From Candidatus Aminicenantota bacterium (GTDB taxonomy: Bacteria > Acidobacteriota > Aminicenantia > Aminicenantales > JAFGAV01), in NCBI GenBank assembly GCA_016867615.1, contig VGJG01000001.1:1-22195 (forward strand): a stretch of DNA of 22,195 nucleotides, given 5' to 3'. Within the stretch, counting starts at the first letter, position 1; each line of letters starts with the position of its first letter. A program made the position numbers and the translations under genes. Shown here in pieces: positions 8,221-15,045 of the stretch. Below the pieces are notes generated by a model that was not told where the DNA came from, did not search any database, and was given only the letters and a program-made list of their open reading frames with translations.

Positions 8221-9660
8221 TTATAAAAAAGGAAGGTATTTGCGGAGCTCGTAGTCGCTGACCTGCTTGTCGTACTCGCCGCTGACGTTGCGGTTGTAGT
8301 CCTGGATCTCCTGCCGCTTATTGGCCAGGAACTTCTCGAAGAGGGGGCCGCCGAGAGTCTCGCGGACGAGGGAGCTCTTCTCGGTGAGCCTCACGGCCTC
8401 CTCCAGGTTGCGGGGCAGGGTCTTGATCTCGAGATGCTTCTGGCGGGCGTTGCTCATGTGGTAGATGTTCTCCTCCACGGAGTCGGGAAAGGGCGCCTTG
8501 TCCCGCAGGCCCCGTAGGCCGGCGGCCAGCATGATCGCCAGGGCCAGGTAGATGTTGCAGGCCGGGTCGGGCGAACGGAGCTCGAGACGGGTGGCGTGTT
8601 CCTTGCCCGGCTGGTAGCGGGGCACGCGGATGTAGGCCGAGCGGTTGCGCTGGCCCCAGGCGATGTAGACGGGCGCCTCGTAGCCCTCGATCAGCCTCTT
8701 GTAGGAATTGACCCACTGGCTGAGGATCGAAGAGATCTCCCGGGCATGGGTCATCAGCCCGGCGGCGTAGTGTCGGGCGGCGGCCGAGAGGTGGTAAGGG
8801 TCCCGGCCGTCGAAGAACAGGTTCCGGCCGCCGCGCCACAGGGACTGGTGGACGTGCATGCCGCTGCCGTTCTGGCCGTTGATGGGCTTGGGCATGAAGG
8901 TGGCGTGCAGGCCGTGCATGCGGGCCACGCGCTTGACCATGTAGCGGAAGAGCATCCCCGTGTCGGCCATCTCCAGCGCGTCGCCGAAGCGGAGGTCGAT
9001 TTCGTGCTGGCCGTGCGCCACCTCATGGTGGTCGTACTCCGAGACGATGCCCATGCGCTTGAGGAGAAGCTGGATCTCCTTGCGGATCTCGCCGTGAAGT
9101 CCGGAGAAGAAGTAGCCGCCTTCGTCGAGCGGCCGGGGGTCGGTGTTGGAGGGGAAGAGGAAGAATTCGAGTTCCGGACCGACCTTGAAGCCGTCGACGC
9201 CCGCCGCGGTCCGGGCCCGGCTCAACATCTCCTTGAGAACCCGCCGCGTATCGGCCTCATAGGGCCGGCCGTCCGGAGTCAGGATGTCCCCGAACATGAC
9301 CGCCTCCCGCCAGCGGATGTCGGGCTGGAAGCCGACGTACTCCCAGGGCAGGACGCGGAAGGTGCGGGCCTCCGGCCGGATGACGAGGTCGCTCTCCTCG
9401 ATCCGGACGAACCCCTCCACGGACGAGCCGTCGAACCCCTTTCCCTCTTCGAAGGCCCGAGCCAGTTCCTCCCTGGGAAAGGTGAAGTCCATGGGACGGC
9501 CGAGGATGTCCGGGAACATAATCCGGATGAATTCGATGTTGTTGGCCGGGTCGCGGACATAGTTCAGCACGTCCTCTTTCCGGGCGAAACCGAACGGCCG
9601 GACGGGACCTCCCGCGCGGCGTGTAACGGGCGCCGCTTCTCCCGAACTTCGTTTGGTCAT
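8221..9660 (-). CDS. glnA: Glutamine synthetase, type I (non-adenylylated type)
   Basis: ATP-dependent condensation of glutamate and ammonium to glutamine, in the cytoplasm as a dodecamer. 479 residues. Visible signatures: the N-terminal beta-grasp with FDGSSVEGFVRIEESD; the catalytic-domain metal and substrate motifs GPELEFFLF and HHEVAHGQHEIDLRF; the ATP-site signature KPINGQNGSGMHVHQS; and the R-rich RNRSAYIRVPRY and RLELRSPDPACN stretches. The tail region (NIYHMSNARQKHLEIKTLP) lacks the Tyr adenylylation motif of GSI-beta, so covalent control by GlnE is unlikely. I chose the ATG at 9660: AGGAGG lies 8 bases upstream, and the promoter predicts transcription starting near 9688, too close to the alternative ATG at 9684. 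It is divergent from an Lrp-type regulator, which probably controls it. Confidence 0.94.
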   Translation of the reverse strand: MTKRSSGEAAPVTRRAGGPVRPFGFARKEDVLNYVRDPANNIEFIRIMFPDILGRPMDFTFPREELARAFEEGKGFDGSSVEGFVRIEESDLVIRPEARTFRVLPWEYVGFQPDIRWREAVMFGDILTPDGRPYEADTRRVLKEMLSRARTAAGVDGFKVGPELEFFLFPSNTDPRPLDEGGYFFSGLHGEIRKEIQLLLKRMGIVSEYDHHEVAHGQHEIDLRFGDALEMADTGMLFRYMVKRVARMHGLHATFMPKPINGQNGSGMHVHQSLWRGGRNLFFDGRDPYHLSAAARHYAAGLMTHAREISSILSQWVNSYKRLIEGYEAPVYIAWGQRNRSAYIRVPRYQPGKEHATRLELRSPDPACNIYLALAIMLAAGLRGLRDKAPFPDSVEENIYHMSNARQKHLEIKTLPRNLEEAVRLTEKSSLVRETLGGPLFEKFLANKRQEIQDYNRNVSGEYDKQVSDYELRKYLPFL

Positions 9661-9694
9661 TGAAATGCCCTCCTGAAATTTCATATGTAATGAA

Positions 9695-9722
9695 TTTAGA
9701 ATAAATATTATGTATTTGTCAA
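9695..9722 (-). promoter_or_regulatory. glnA promoter
   Basis: On the minus strand a perfect -35 TTGACA (9717-9722), 16-base spacer and TCTAAA (9695-9700). The start would be near 9688, giving a leader of about 28 bases that includes AGGAGG. The -35 lies inside the left arm of the TTGTCAAT/ATTGACAA inverted repeat. Confidence 0.5.
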
Positions 9723-9746
9723 TTATTTTATTAAATATATTGACAA
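9716..9746. promoter_or_regulatory. Inverted-repeat operator candidate between glnA and the Lrp-type gene
   Basis: Arms TTGTCAAT (9716-9723) and ATTGACAA (9739-9746) are perfect inverted repeats whose centres are 23 bp apart, about two helical turns, with a 15-base AT-only spacer. The left arm contains the glnA -35 and the right arm a TTGACA reading toward the regulator gene. This geometry suits an Lrp/AsnC dimer repressing or autoregulating both promoters. Confidence 0.5.
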
Positions 9747-9774
9747 TCGTATTATATGAAAGCTATGGTATAAT
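9740..9774 (+). promoter_or_regulatory. Promoter region of the Lrp-type gene
   Basis: Two readings fit. One is an extended -10 TGGTATAAT (9766-9774), whose perfect TATAAT has TTGACA 23 bases upstream, too far to be its -35. The other is TTGACA (9740-9745) with TATGGT (9764-9769) at 18 bases. The first would start near 9781, the second slightly earlier. Confidence 0.5.
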
Positions 9775-9803
9775 CGCCTGACTTTCCGGAAGGAGCGAGT
9801 CCC

Positions 9804-10325
9804 ATGAAAAAGACCGCAGCGGCGCGACGAACGGCGGGAGGAAAGACGGCTTCATCGGCGGCCGGTCGGACGGCCGGGCCGGTCATCGACGACCTGGGGA
9901 AGAAGATACTCCGGGTCCTGAACGAGAACGCCCGGAGGAGCTTCCGCGAGGTCGCCAAAAGGATCGGGGTCTCCGCTCCGGTCGTGATCCATAAGGTCAA
10001 ACAGCTCGAGTCGTCGGGCGCCCTGCGGGGCTATATCCCCCTCGTGGACCCCGCCGCCCTCGGGCTGGACCTGACGGCCGTCATCGCCCTGCGCATCTCC
10101 AAGGGGCAGCTTCTGGAGACGCAGGAGCGGATCGCCAAGGACCCCCGGGTGAGGGCGGTGTACGACATCACCGGCGAGTGGGATTCGCTCGTCGTCGGTC
10201 TTTTTCGCGGACGCGACGACCTCAACGCCTTCATCAAGAACCTGCTCGCCCAGCCGAACGTCGACCGGAGCGTGACCCACATCGTCTTGAACACCGTCAA
10301 GGAGGAGTCCCGCGTTCCGGTTTGA
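9804..10325 (+). CDS. Lrp/AsnC-family transcriptional regulator
   Basis: 173 residues. DNA-binding regulator that typically responds to an amino acid through its RAM domain and assembles as dimers to octamers. The winged-helix HTH (about 28-80) shows IDDLGKKILRVLNENARRSFREVAKRIGVSAPVV, split by the family's ID and ILxxL pattern. The RAM/ACT-like domain (about 88-165) contains PRVRAVYDITGEWDSLVVG, with the family's G-D/W-D motif. The first 26 residues are a basic Ala/Lys/Arg-rich tail not usual in Lrp proteins; no internal start explains it away, and the ATG at 9804 has GGAAGGAG 8 bases upstream. Its position opposite glnA, over a shared inverted repeat, suggests control of glutamine synthetase and itself. 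The ligand is not predictable from sequence. Confidence 0.9.
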   Translation: MKKTAAARRTAGGKTASSAAGRTAGPVIDDLGKKILRVLNENARRSFREVAKRIGVSAPVVIHKVKQLESSGALRGYIPLVDPAALGLDLTAVIALRISKGQLLETQERIAKDPRVRAVYDITGEWDSLVVGLFRGRDDLNAFIKNLLAQPNVDRSVTHIVLNTVKEESRVPV

Positions 10326-10387
10326 GGCGGACGCGGGGCCGCGCCGTTCCCCCCATTTCCGCCGCGGGCCGCTCTCCTTTTCCGATG

Positions 10388-10415
10388 TTGACAGCGGTTC
10401 GGAATATGACATAAT
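10388..10415 (+). promoter_or_regulatory. speH promoter
   Basis: Perfect -35 TTGACA (10388-10393), 16-base spacer and CATAAT (10410-10415, five of six). Transcription would start near 10422, and AGGAGG of the speH ribosome site is at 10431-10436. Confidence 0.6.
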
Positions 10416-10442
10416 GACCCCTTCCCGGGCAGGAGGTGCGGC

Positions 10443-10904
10443 ATGGCGGAGAACATTTTCAAGACCATCGGCCATCATTACATCGTCGAGGCCTCGTCCT
10501 GCGACCCCGAGATCATAGGCAGCGTGGAGAAGGTCCAGCAGATCCTGGTCAAAGCCGCCGAGGCGGCCGGCGCCCAGGTGTGGGCCATTTCCTTCAGCCG
10601 GTTTCCGCCCAACGGAGTGAGCGGCGTCGTGGTCATCTCCGCCTCGCACATCTCCACCCACACCTGGCCCGAGAACGGCTACGCCGCCCTGGATATCTAC
10701 ACCTGCGGCGCCGACGTCGACCCCGAGAAGGCCGTTTTCTACGCCGTGGAAGCTTTCGGCGCCTCGACGTCGCACATCACCGAGATCACCCGCGGCATAG
10801 ACGAGGGGGACGCCGCCTATTACCACAGTTTCGTCACCTGGGAAGAGAACTTCCGCAAGACGAAGGAAGCCGAGAAGCGCAGAGAGCGCTGTAACGACTC
10901 CTGA
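10443..10904 (+). CDS. speH: S-adenosylmethionine decarboxylase proenzyme-like protein, class 1B
   Basis: Pyruvoyl-dependent enzyme family that normally makes decarboxylated AdoMet for spermidine synthesis; the chain self-cleaves to create the pyruvoyl group. 153 residues, longer than the usual 120-130 because of a charged tail (about 120-153). Conserved elements: GVSGVVVIS, SHISTHTWPE, GYAALDIYTCG and EITRGI near the end of the core. S68, H73 and C88 are spaced exactly like Ser63, His68 and Cys83 of the Thermotoga maritima enzyme. The residue before the cleavage serine is A67, where the family has Glu, so self-processing or substrate may differ; pyruvoyl arginine/ornithine decarboxylases derived from this family are an alternative. 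The ATG has AGGAGG 6 bases upstream and its own promoter. No spermidine synthase gene lies next to it. Confidence 0.85.
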   Translation: MAENIFKTIGHHYIVEASSCDPEIIGSVEKVQQILVKAAEAAGAQVWAISFSRFPPNGVSGVVVISASHISTHTWPENGYAALDIYTCGADVDPEKAVFYAVEAFGASTSHITEITRGIDEGDAAYYHSFVTWEENFRKTKEAEKRRERCNDS

Positions 10905-10949
10905 TTTTTCCCGGTTGTAAAGGATTTTGACGCTTTTTTCCTAGCCTTC

Positions 10950-10979
10950 AAGGAAATCAGGAGGATTTCCTTGTTTTCT
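10950..10979 (+). terminator. Hairpin between speH and the peptidase gene (terminator or activator site)
   Basis: AAGGAAATC (10950-10958) and GATTTCCTT (10964-10972) are perfect 9-bp inverted arms with a 5-base loop, followed by a T-rich stretch (GTTTTCTC). It fits an intrinsic terminator for speH, though the stem is AT-rich. Its centre is also about 48 bases upstream of the predicted sigma-54 start, so it may instead bind the activator. Confidence 0.45.
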
Positions 10980-10981
10980 CC

Positions 10982-10998
10982 TTGGCACAATTCTGGCA
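10982..10998 (+). promoter_or_regulatory. Sigma-54 (-24/-12) promoter upstream of the M1 peptidase gene
   Basis: TTGGCACAATTCTGGCA matches the RpoN consensus (YTGGCACGRNNNTTGCW) at most positions. The essential GG (10984-10985) and GC (10996-10997) are separated by exactly 10 bases. Transcription would start about 12 bases after the GC, near 11009, leaving a leader of only about 9 bases before the ATG. An NtrC-type activator is encoded nearby in convergent orientation. Confidence 0.65.
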
Positions 10999-11017
10999 AA
11001 ATACCCTCTAGCCGCCC

Positions 11018-13639
11018 ATGAATAAATATGCGACGGGAACCGCGGCTCTGGTCCTCCTCTTCTGGGGGGCGTGTTCCGGAGCGGCCGCCCTGACCGGAGA
11101 AGGGGAAGCGGGACTGGTCGACAAGCTTCAGGCGGCTTTCAATTCCGGCCGGGAAGAAGCGTACACCTCGTTCTTCGTCCCCGAACTCAAAGAGCAGGAA
11201 GCGGCATTCCTGCGCGACCTCCGGGAGGGCTTCGCAATGGAGCGCGCCTCCCTCTATCAGGCCCAGTTCATGGAGTCTCCGGACGGCCGCAGACGGGTTT
11301 TTTTCCAGGCCCTCTTTGAGAACGCCTTTTCGGTCATGATCCAGACCTGGGACTGCCTCCTTCAGCCGGAAGGAGAGGGCGCCGTCATCGCCGAAAAAAA
11401 GATCAGGGTCGATCCCGGCCTGCTCTACAAGGTGTCGATCCCCTCGGGACGGGTTGAGGCGGCTTCCCGGGTGGAGATACGCCATCGGGACATCAGCCTC
11501 GTCTTCAGCGACGCCTACGTGTTTTACGATAACATCCCCGGCCTGGACACGGCGCTGCTGGTCATCGGCCGGGGCCGCGTCGCTTACTCACCCTCATCGC
11601 CCCGGGAAAAACACCAGCTGGAGCTGGCCTATAAGACCCGCGCGCTCACCGCTCCGGTCGGTTATGCCTTCTGCCGGTTTTCGAACCATTTCTTCCGCGA
11701 AAACGTCCGCGTCGTCCCGGCCGTCGGGGAACGGGCTCCGGCGCCCGAAGGGGCCGTCGCGGCCCGGGCGGCCGCCCTGTTCCAGAGGCATTACCCGAGG
11801 TATTTCACCGTGGTCAACTCTCTGACCGGGGAGAGGTATTCGTTCCTCCCCCAGGGAGAGGAGGCCGTCCTGGATTTTCTGACCGAGGACAAAAAAGAGC
11901 TCACCTATATCTACACTCCCTTCTCCACCGAGGAGATCCATCTCGTGGAGCAGAACCGGCAGAGGCTGATCAACCTCTACTCCCCGCCGGAGGAGGAGGG
12001 GCAGAGGAAGATGTTCATCTCCTTCAAGGAGAAATTCGACGTCCTGCACTACGACCTGGAGGCCAGCGTCGTTCCCAAGACGTTCCATCTCTCGGCCAGG
12101 GCGAGGCTGACCTTCAAGTCGCGGGTGGACAACCTGGACAGCATCAAGCTCCGGCTGAACAAGGACCTGGAGATCGTCCGCGTCCAGGACCACCTCGGCC
12201 GAGAGCTGTTCAACACCCGCGACAAGTTCCGGGATCTGCTGTACATCTATTTCCTCGAGCCCTGCGGCCGGGACGAGTCCCTCAGCCTGGAGGTCCTGTA
12301 CCGGGGACGGCTCGTCCCCCCCGACCAGACGATGGACGTCCTGACCGCGGGCCAGACCAGCGAGACGTTCATCCTCACCCCCCCGCGGTACGACAGCCTC
12401 CTCTACAGCCGCTCGGCGGGCTGGTACCCCGAGCCGACGGACGAAGACTATTTCACCGCCCGGCAGAAGATCATCGTGCCCCCCGAGAACGTCTGCGTGG
12501 CCAACGGCCTGCTCGTGGAACGCTCCGTCCTCAGCCGTCCCTCGGGCGTGGTGGGCCTGGACACGGCCGGGCATGCCGTCTATGTCTTCGAGGCCAAGGA
12601 GCCGGTCAAGTACCTGTCCTTCATCGTCGGGACCTTCGACCGGGAGGCCCGGAGTCCCGGTCCGCCGCCCCTGGACTATCTCATCTCCTCCGGCATCTTC
12701 TCCTTTAAAAGGATGAACGCCGCCGTATTGAGAGACATCCTGGACTTCTATGAGGGGTTGTTCGGCGCCTTTCCCTACGAGGCCCTGACCGTCGTCCATC
12801 GCCTCTGGCCGGTCGGCGGAGGCCACAGCCCCGCGTCCTTCGTCGTGATCAACGAGCTTCCCCGCAGCCTGGATTCCCGCTTGCCGATCAACGTCTCCAG
12901 CCCCGTGGACCTGTCGCGCTGGAAGGAATACTTCGCCGCCCATGAGATCGCCCATCAGTGGTGGGGCCAGGGCTTGACCTGGGAGTCCTACCACGACCAG
13001 TGGTTGAGCGAGGGGCTGGCCCAATTCTCCACGGTCCTCTTCCTGGGGGAAAAATACGGCGAGCGGACTTTCCTCGGCATTCTGGAAAAATTCTGCCAGG
13101 GGACGAACGCCGCCTCGCGCTGGGGGGCGATCTCCCTCGGCGCCCGCCTGAGCAACCTCAACTTCGAGGCCTACCAGGTCATCCTCTACAACAAGTCGGC
13201 GGTCGTCCTCAACCTCCTCAAGGAGATCATCGGTCCCCAAGCCTTTTTCGCCGGGCTCAGGGATTTTTTCCGGAGCCACCGTTTCGCCGCCGCCCGGACC
13301 GCGGATTTCCGGAGAGCCATGGAGCGGTCCTCGGGGCGTGACCTGGCGCAGTTTTTCAGGGGCTGGTTCGACTCCCATGAGCTGCCCGACGCGCGGATCG
13401 GACTGGAAGAAGTCGGGACGGGAGAGGACAGGCGCCTGCAGGTCAAGGTCCGCCAGATGTCCGGGGTGTTCGTCTTCCCCCTGTGGCTGGAGTGGCAGAC
13501 GGCCGGCGGCCGGGTCGTCCGGAAAGTGATCGTCGAAGACGGAGAAGCGGTCATCAGCCTGCCTTTCCAGGGGCAGCTCAAGACTCTGAGGGTCAACCCC
13601 CACAAGATCGTCCCGGGCTCGCTGAGAGTCAGCCGCTAG
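11018..13639 (+). CDS. Secreted M1-family (aminopeptidase N-like) zinc metallopeptidase with large N-terminal extension
   Basis: 873 residues. An N-terminal signal sequence (lysine, then ALVLLFWGACSGAAA; signal peptidase I or a non-standard lipoprotein cut) places it outside the cytoplasm. Residues about 30-335 are a region I cannot assign. The M1 part starts near 340 (FDVLHYDLEA, N-terminal beta domain). The zinc site HEIAH is at 642-646 with E665 after 18 residues (WLSEGLAQFS), as required for gluzincins. A Tyr-containing YNKSAVV segment and a C-terminal strand-rich domain follow. The GAMEN exopeptidase motif is replaced by GGGHSPASF (about 605-613), so specificity may not be classic aminopeptidase. 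There is no clear ribosome site; the start is fixed by the signal peptide. It is preceded by a sigma-54 promoter and ends 9 bases from the convergent response-regulator gene. Confidence 0.88.
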   Translation: MNKYATGTAALVLLFWGACSGAAALTGEGEAGLVDKLQAAFNSGREEAYTSFFVPELKEQEAAFLRDLREGFAMERASLYQAQFMESPDGRRRVFFQALFENAFSVMIQTWDCLLQPEGEGAVIAEKKIRVDPGLLYKVSIPSGRVEAASRVEIRHRDISLVFSDAYVFYDNIPGLDTALLVIGRGRVAYSPSSPREKHQLELAYKTRALTAPVGYAFCRFSNHFFRENVRVVPAVGERAPAPEGAVAARAAALFQRHYPRYFTVVNSLTGERYSFLPQGEEAVLDFLTEDKKELTYIYTPFSTEEIHLVEQNRQRLINLYSPPEEEGQRKMFISFKEKFDVLHYDLEASVVPKTFHLSARARLTFKSRVDNLDSIKLRLNKDLEIVRVQDHLGRELFNTRDKFRDLLYIYFLEPCGRDESLSLEVLYRGRLVPPDQTMDVLTAGQTSETFILTPPRYDSLLYSRSAGWYPEPTDEDYFTARQKIIVPPENVCVANGLLVERSVLSRPSGVVGLDTAGHAVYVFEAKEPVKYLSFIVGTFDREARSPGPPPLDYLISSGIFSFKRMNAAVLRDILDFYEGLFGAFPYEALTVVHRLWPVGGGHSPASFVVINELPRSLDSRLPINVSSPVDLSRWKEYFAAHEIAHQWWGQGLTWESYHDQWLSEGLAQFSTVLFLGEKYGERTFLGILEKFCQGTNAASRWGAISLGARLSNLNFEAYQVILYNKSAVVLNLLKEIIGPQAFFAGLRDFFRSHRFAAARTADFRRAMERSSGRDLAQFFRGWFDSHELPDARIGLEEVGTGEDRRLQVKVRQMSGVFVFPLWLEWQTAGGRVVRKVIVEDGEAVISLPFQGQLKTLRVNPHKIVPGSLRVSR

Positions 13640-13648
13640 CGGGCCCAG

Positions 13649-15031
13649 CTAATAGTGGTTTTCCGTTTCCACCCCGAGCCGCTTGATCATCTCGTTGAGC
13701 GTGGTCGGTTTCAGTCCCAGGAGCTTGGCCGCCTGCTTCTGAACGCCCCGGCTGCGGTGCAGGGCGTCGACGATGACCTGACGCTGGAAGGCCTGGAGCT
13801 GCTCCTTGAAGCTCAAGGCCGCCTCGAACTTCGAAACGGACGTCGGAGGGTGCGGCGCCAGATGGAAGGCCGGCAGGCTGGTGCGGTCGATGATCCTGGC
13901 CTTGGTGAAGACCACCGCCCGCTCGATCAGGTTTTCGAGCTCGCGGATGTTTCCCGGCCAGTGATAGTCTTCGAGTAACCGCCACACGTCCTCGTCCATG
14001 CCGTCGACGGTCTTGTTGTTTTCCCTGCCGTAATGCTCCAGGAAGTGCTTGACCAGGAGCGGGATGTCCTCTTTCCTCTTCCTTAAGGGAGGGAGCTCGA
14101 TCTTGATGACGTTCAGGCGGTAGAACAGGTCGTCCCGGAAGGTCCGGCGCCGGATCATGTCCTCCAGGTCGACGTTCGTGGCGACGATGATCCGCACGTC
14201 CACCCTGACGGTCTTCGTCCCCCCCAGGCGCATGAACTCCCTCTCCTGGAGGACGCGCAGCATCTTGGCCTGGGTCTCCGGGTTGAGGGCCGAAATCTCG
14301 TCGAAGAAGATCGTCCCCCGGTCGGCGGCCTCGAAGAGGCCCATCTTGTTGCTGACCGCTCCGGTGAAGGCCCCCTTGACGTGCCCGAAGAGAAGGCTCT
14401 CCAGGAGCTCGGGCGGCAGGGAGCCGGAGTTCACGGTGACGAATGGGAATTGCGACCGGTCGCTGTGCTGGTGGATCGAGCGGGCCACGAGCTCCTTGCC
14501 CGTGCCGCTCTCGCCCTGGATGAGGATGGTCGTGCGCGAGGGCGCCGCGGTCTTGATGAGCTCGAAAACCGTCTCCATGGTCTTGCTCTTGCCGATGATG
14601 TTGGCGAAGCTGAACTTGCCCCGGAGCTCCTCCCGCAGCCGGGTGTTCTCCGCGCGGAGGCTCCGGTGGTCGAGGGCCCGCCGGATGGTCAGCAGCAGCT
14701 CCTCGTGCTTGAAGGGTTTCTGGACGTAATCGTAGGCGCCGCTCTTCATGGCTTCCAGGGCGGATTCCACCGAGGCGTAGGCGGTGATGATGATGACCGT
14801 CGCCTGGGGGTTCTTCTCCCGGATGCGCTTCAGCACGGTCAGGCCGTCCAGGCCGGGCATGAGCAGGTCGAGAAGGATCAGGTCGAACTCCCGGTCCTCG
14901 AGCTTGCCCAGGGCTTCCTCGCCGGAAGTCGAGATCTCGACCTCGTAGCCCTCCGCGCTCAACAGCTGCCCCAGGACTTCGTGGATGACGGGCTCGTCGT
15001 CGATGACGTGGATGACGGTCGGCTGCGGCAT
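13649..15031 (-). CDS. NtrC-family sigma-54-dependent response regulator
   Basis: 460 residues. Two-component activator that, once phosphorylated, uses ATP to open sigma-54 RNA polymerase complexes. The receiver domain (1-120) has acidic D11/D12, phosphoacceptor D55 (LILLDLLMPG), T83 and K105. The AAA+ domain (about 145-370) has Walker A GESGTGKE (173-180), the sigma-54-contacting GAFTGA loop (220-225, intact), Walker B GTIFFDE and the arginine-finger region FRDDLFYRLNV. The C-terminal Fis-type HTH is GVQKQAAKLLGLKPTTLNEMIKRL. The ATG at 15031 has AAGGA 7 bases upstream and lies 14 bases after the kinase gene, so kinase and regulator form an operon and a cognate pair. Its target is inferred to include the neighbouring peptidase gene with the sigma-54 promoter. 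Confidence 0.96.
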   Translation of the reverse strand: MPQPTVIHVIDDEPVIHEVLGQLLSAEGYEVEISTSGEEALGKLEDREFDLILLDLLMPGLDGLTVLKRIREKNPQATVIIITAYASVESALEAMKSGAYDYVQKPFKHEELLLTIRRALDHRSLRAENTRLREELRGKFSFANIIGKSKTMETVFELIKTAAPSRTTILIQGESGTGKELVARSIHQHSDRSQFPFVTVNSGSLPPELLESLLFGHVKGAFTGAVSNKMGLFEAADRGTIFFDEISALNPETQAKMLRVLQEREFMRLGGTKTVRVDVRIIVATNVDLEDMIRRRTFRDDLFYRLNVIKIELPPLRKRKEDIPLLVKHFLEHYGRENNKTVDGMDEDVWRLLEDYHWPGNIRELENLIERAVVFTKARIIDRTSLPAFHLAPHPPTSVSKFEAALSFKEQLQAFQRQVIVDALHRSRGVQKQAAKLLGLKPTTLNEMIKRLGVETENHY

Positions 15032-15045
15032 GTCTTCGTCCTTAG

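Noticed and set aside
7738..8261. Small plus-strand open frames in the gdhA-glnA gap (88, 61 and 70 codons)
   Set aside because: No ribosome sites, basic low-complexity translations, and the last one reads through both palindromes; non-coding signals explain the region better.
9658..9684. Upstream ATG (9684) as the glnA start
   Set aside because: AGGAGG lies between it and the second ATG at the right distance for the latter, and the promoter would start transcription at about the first ATG.
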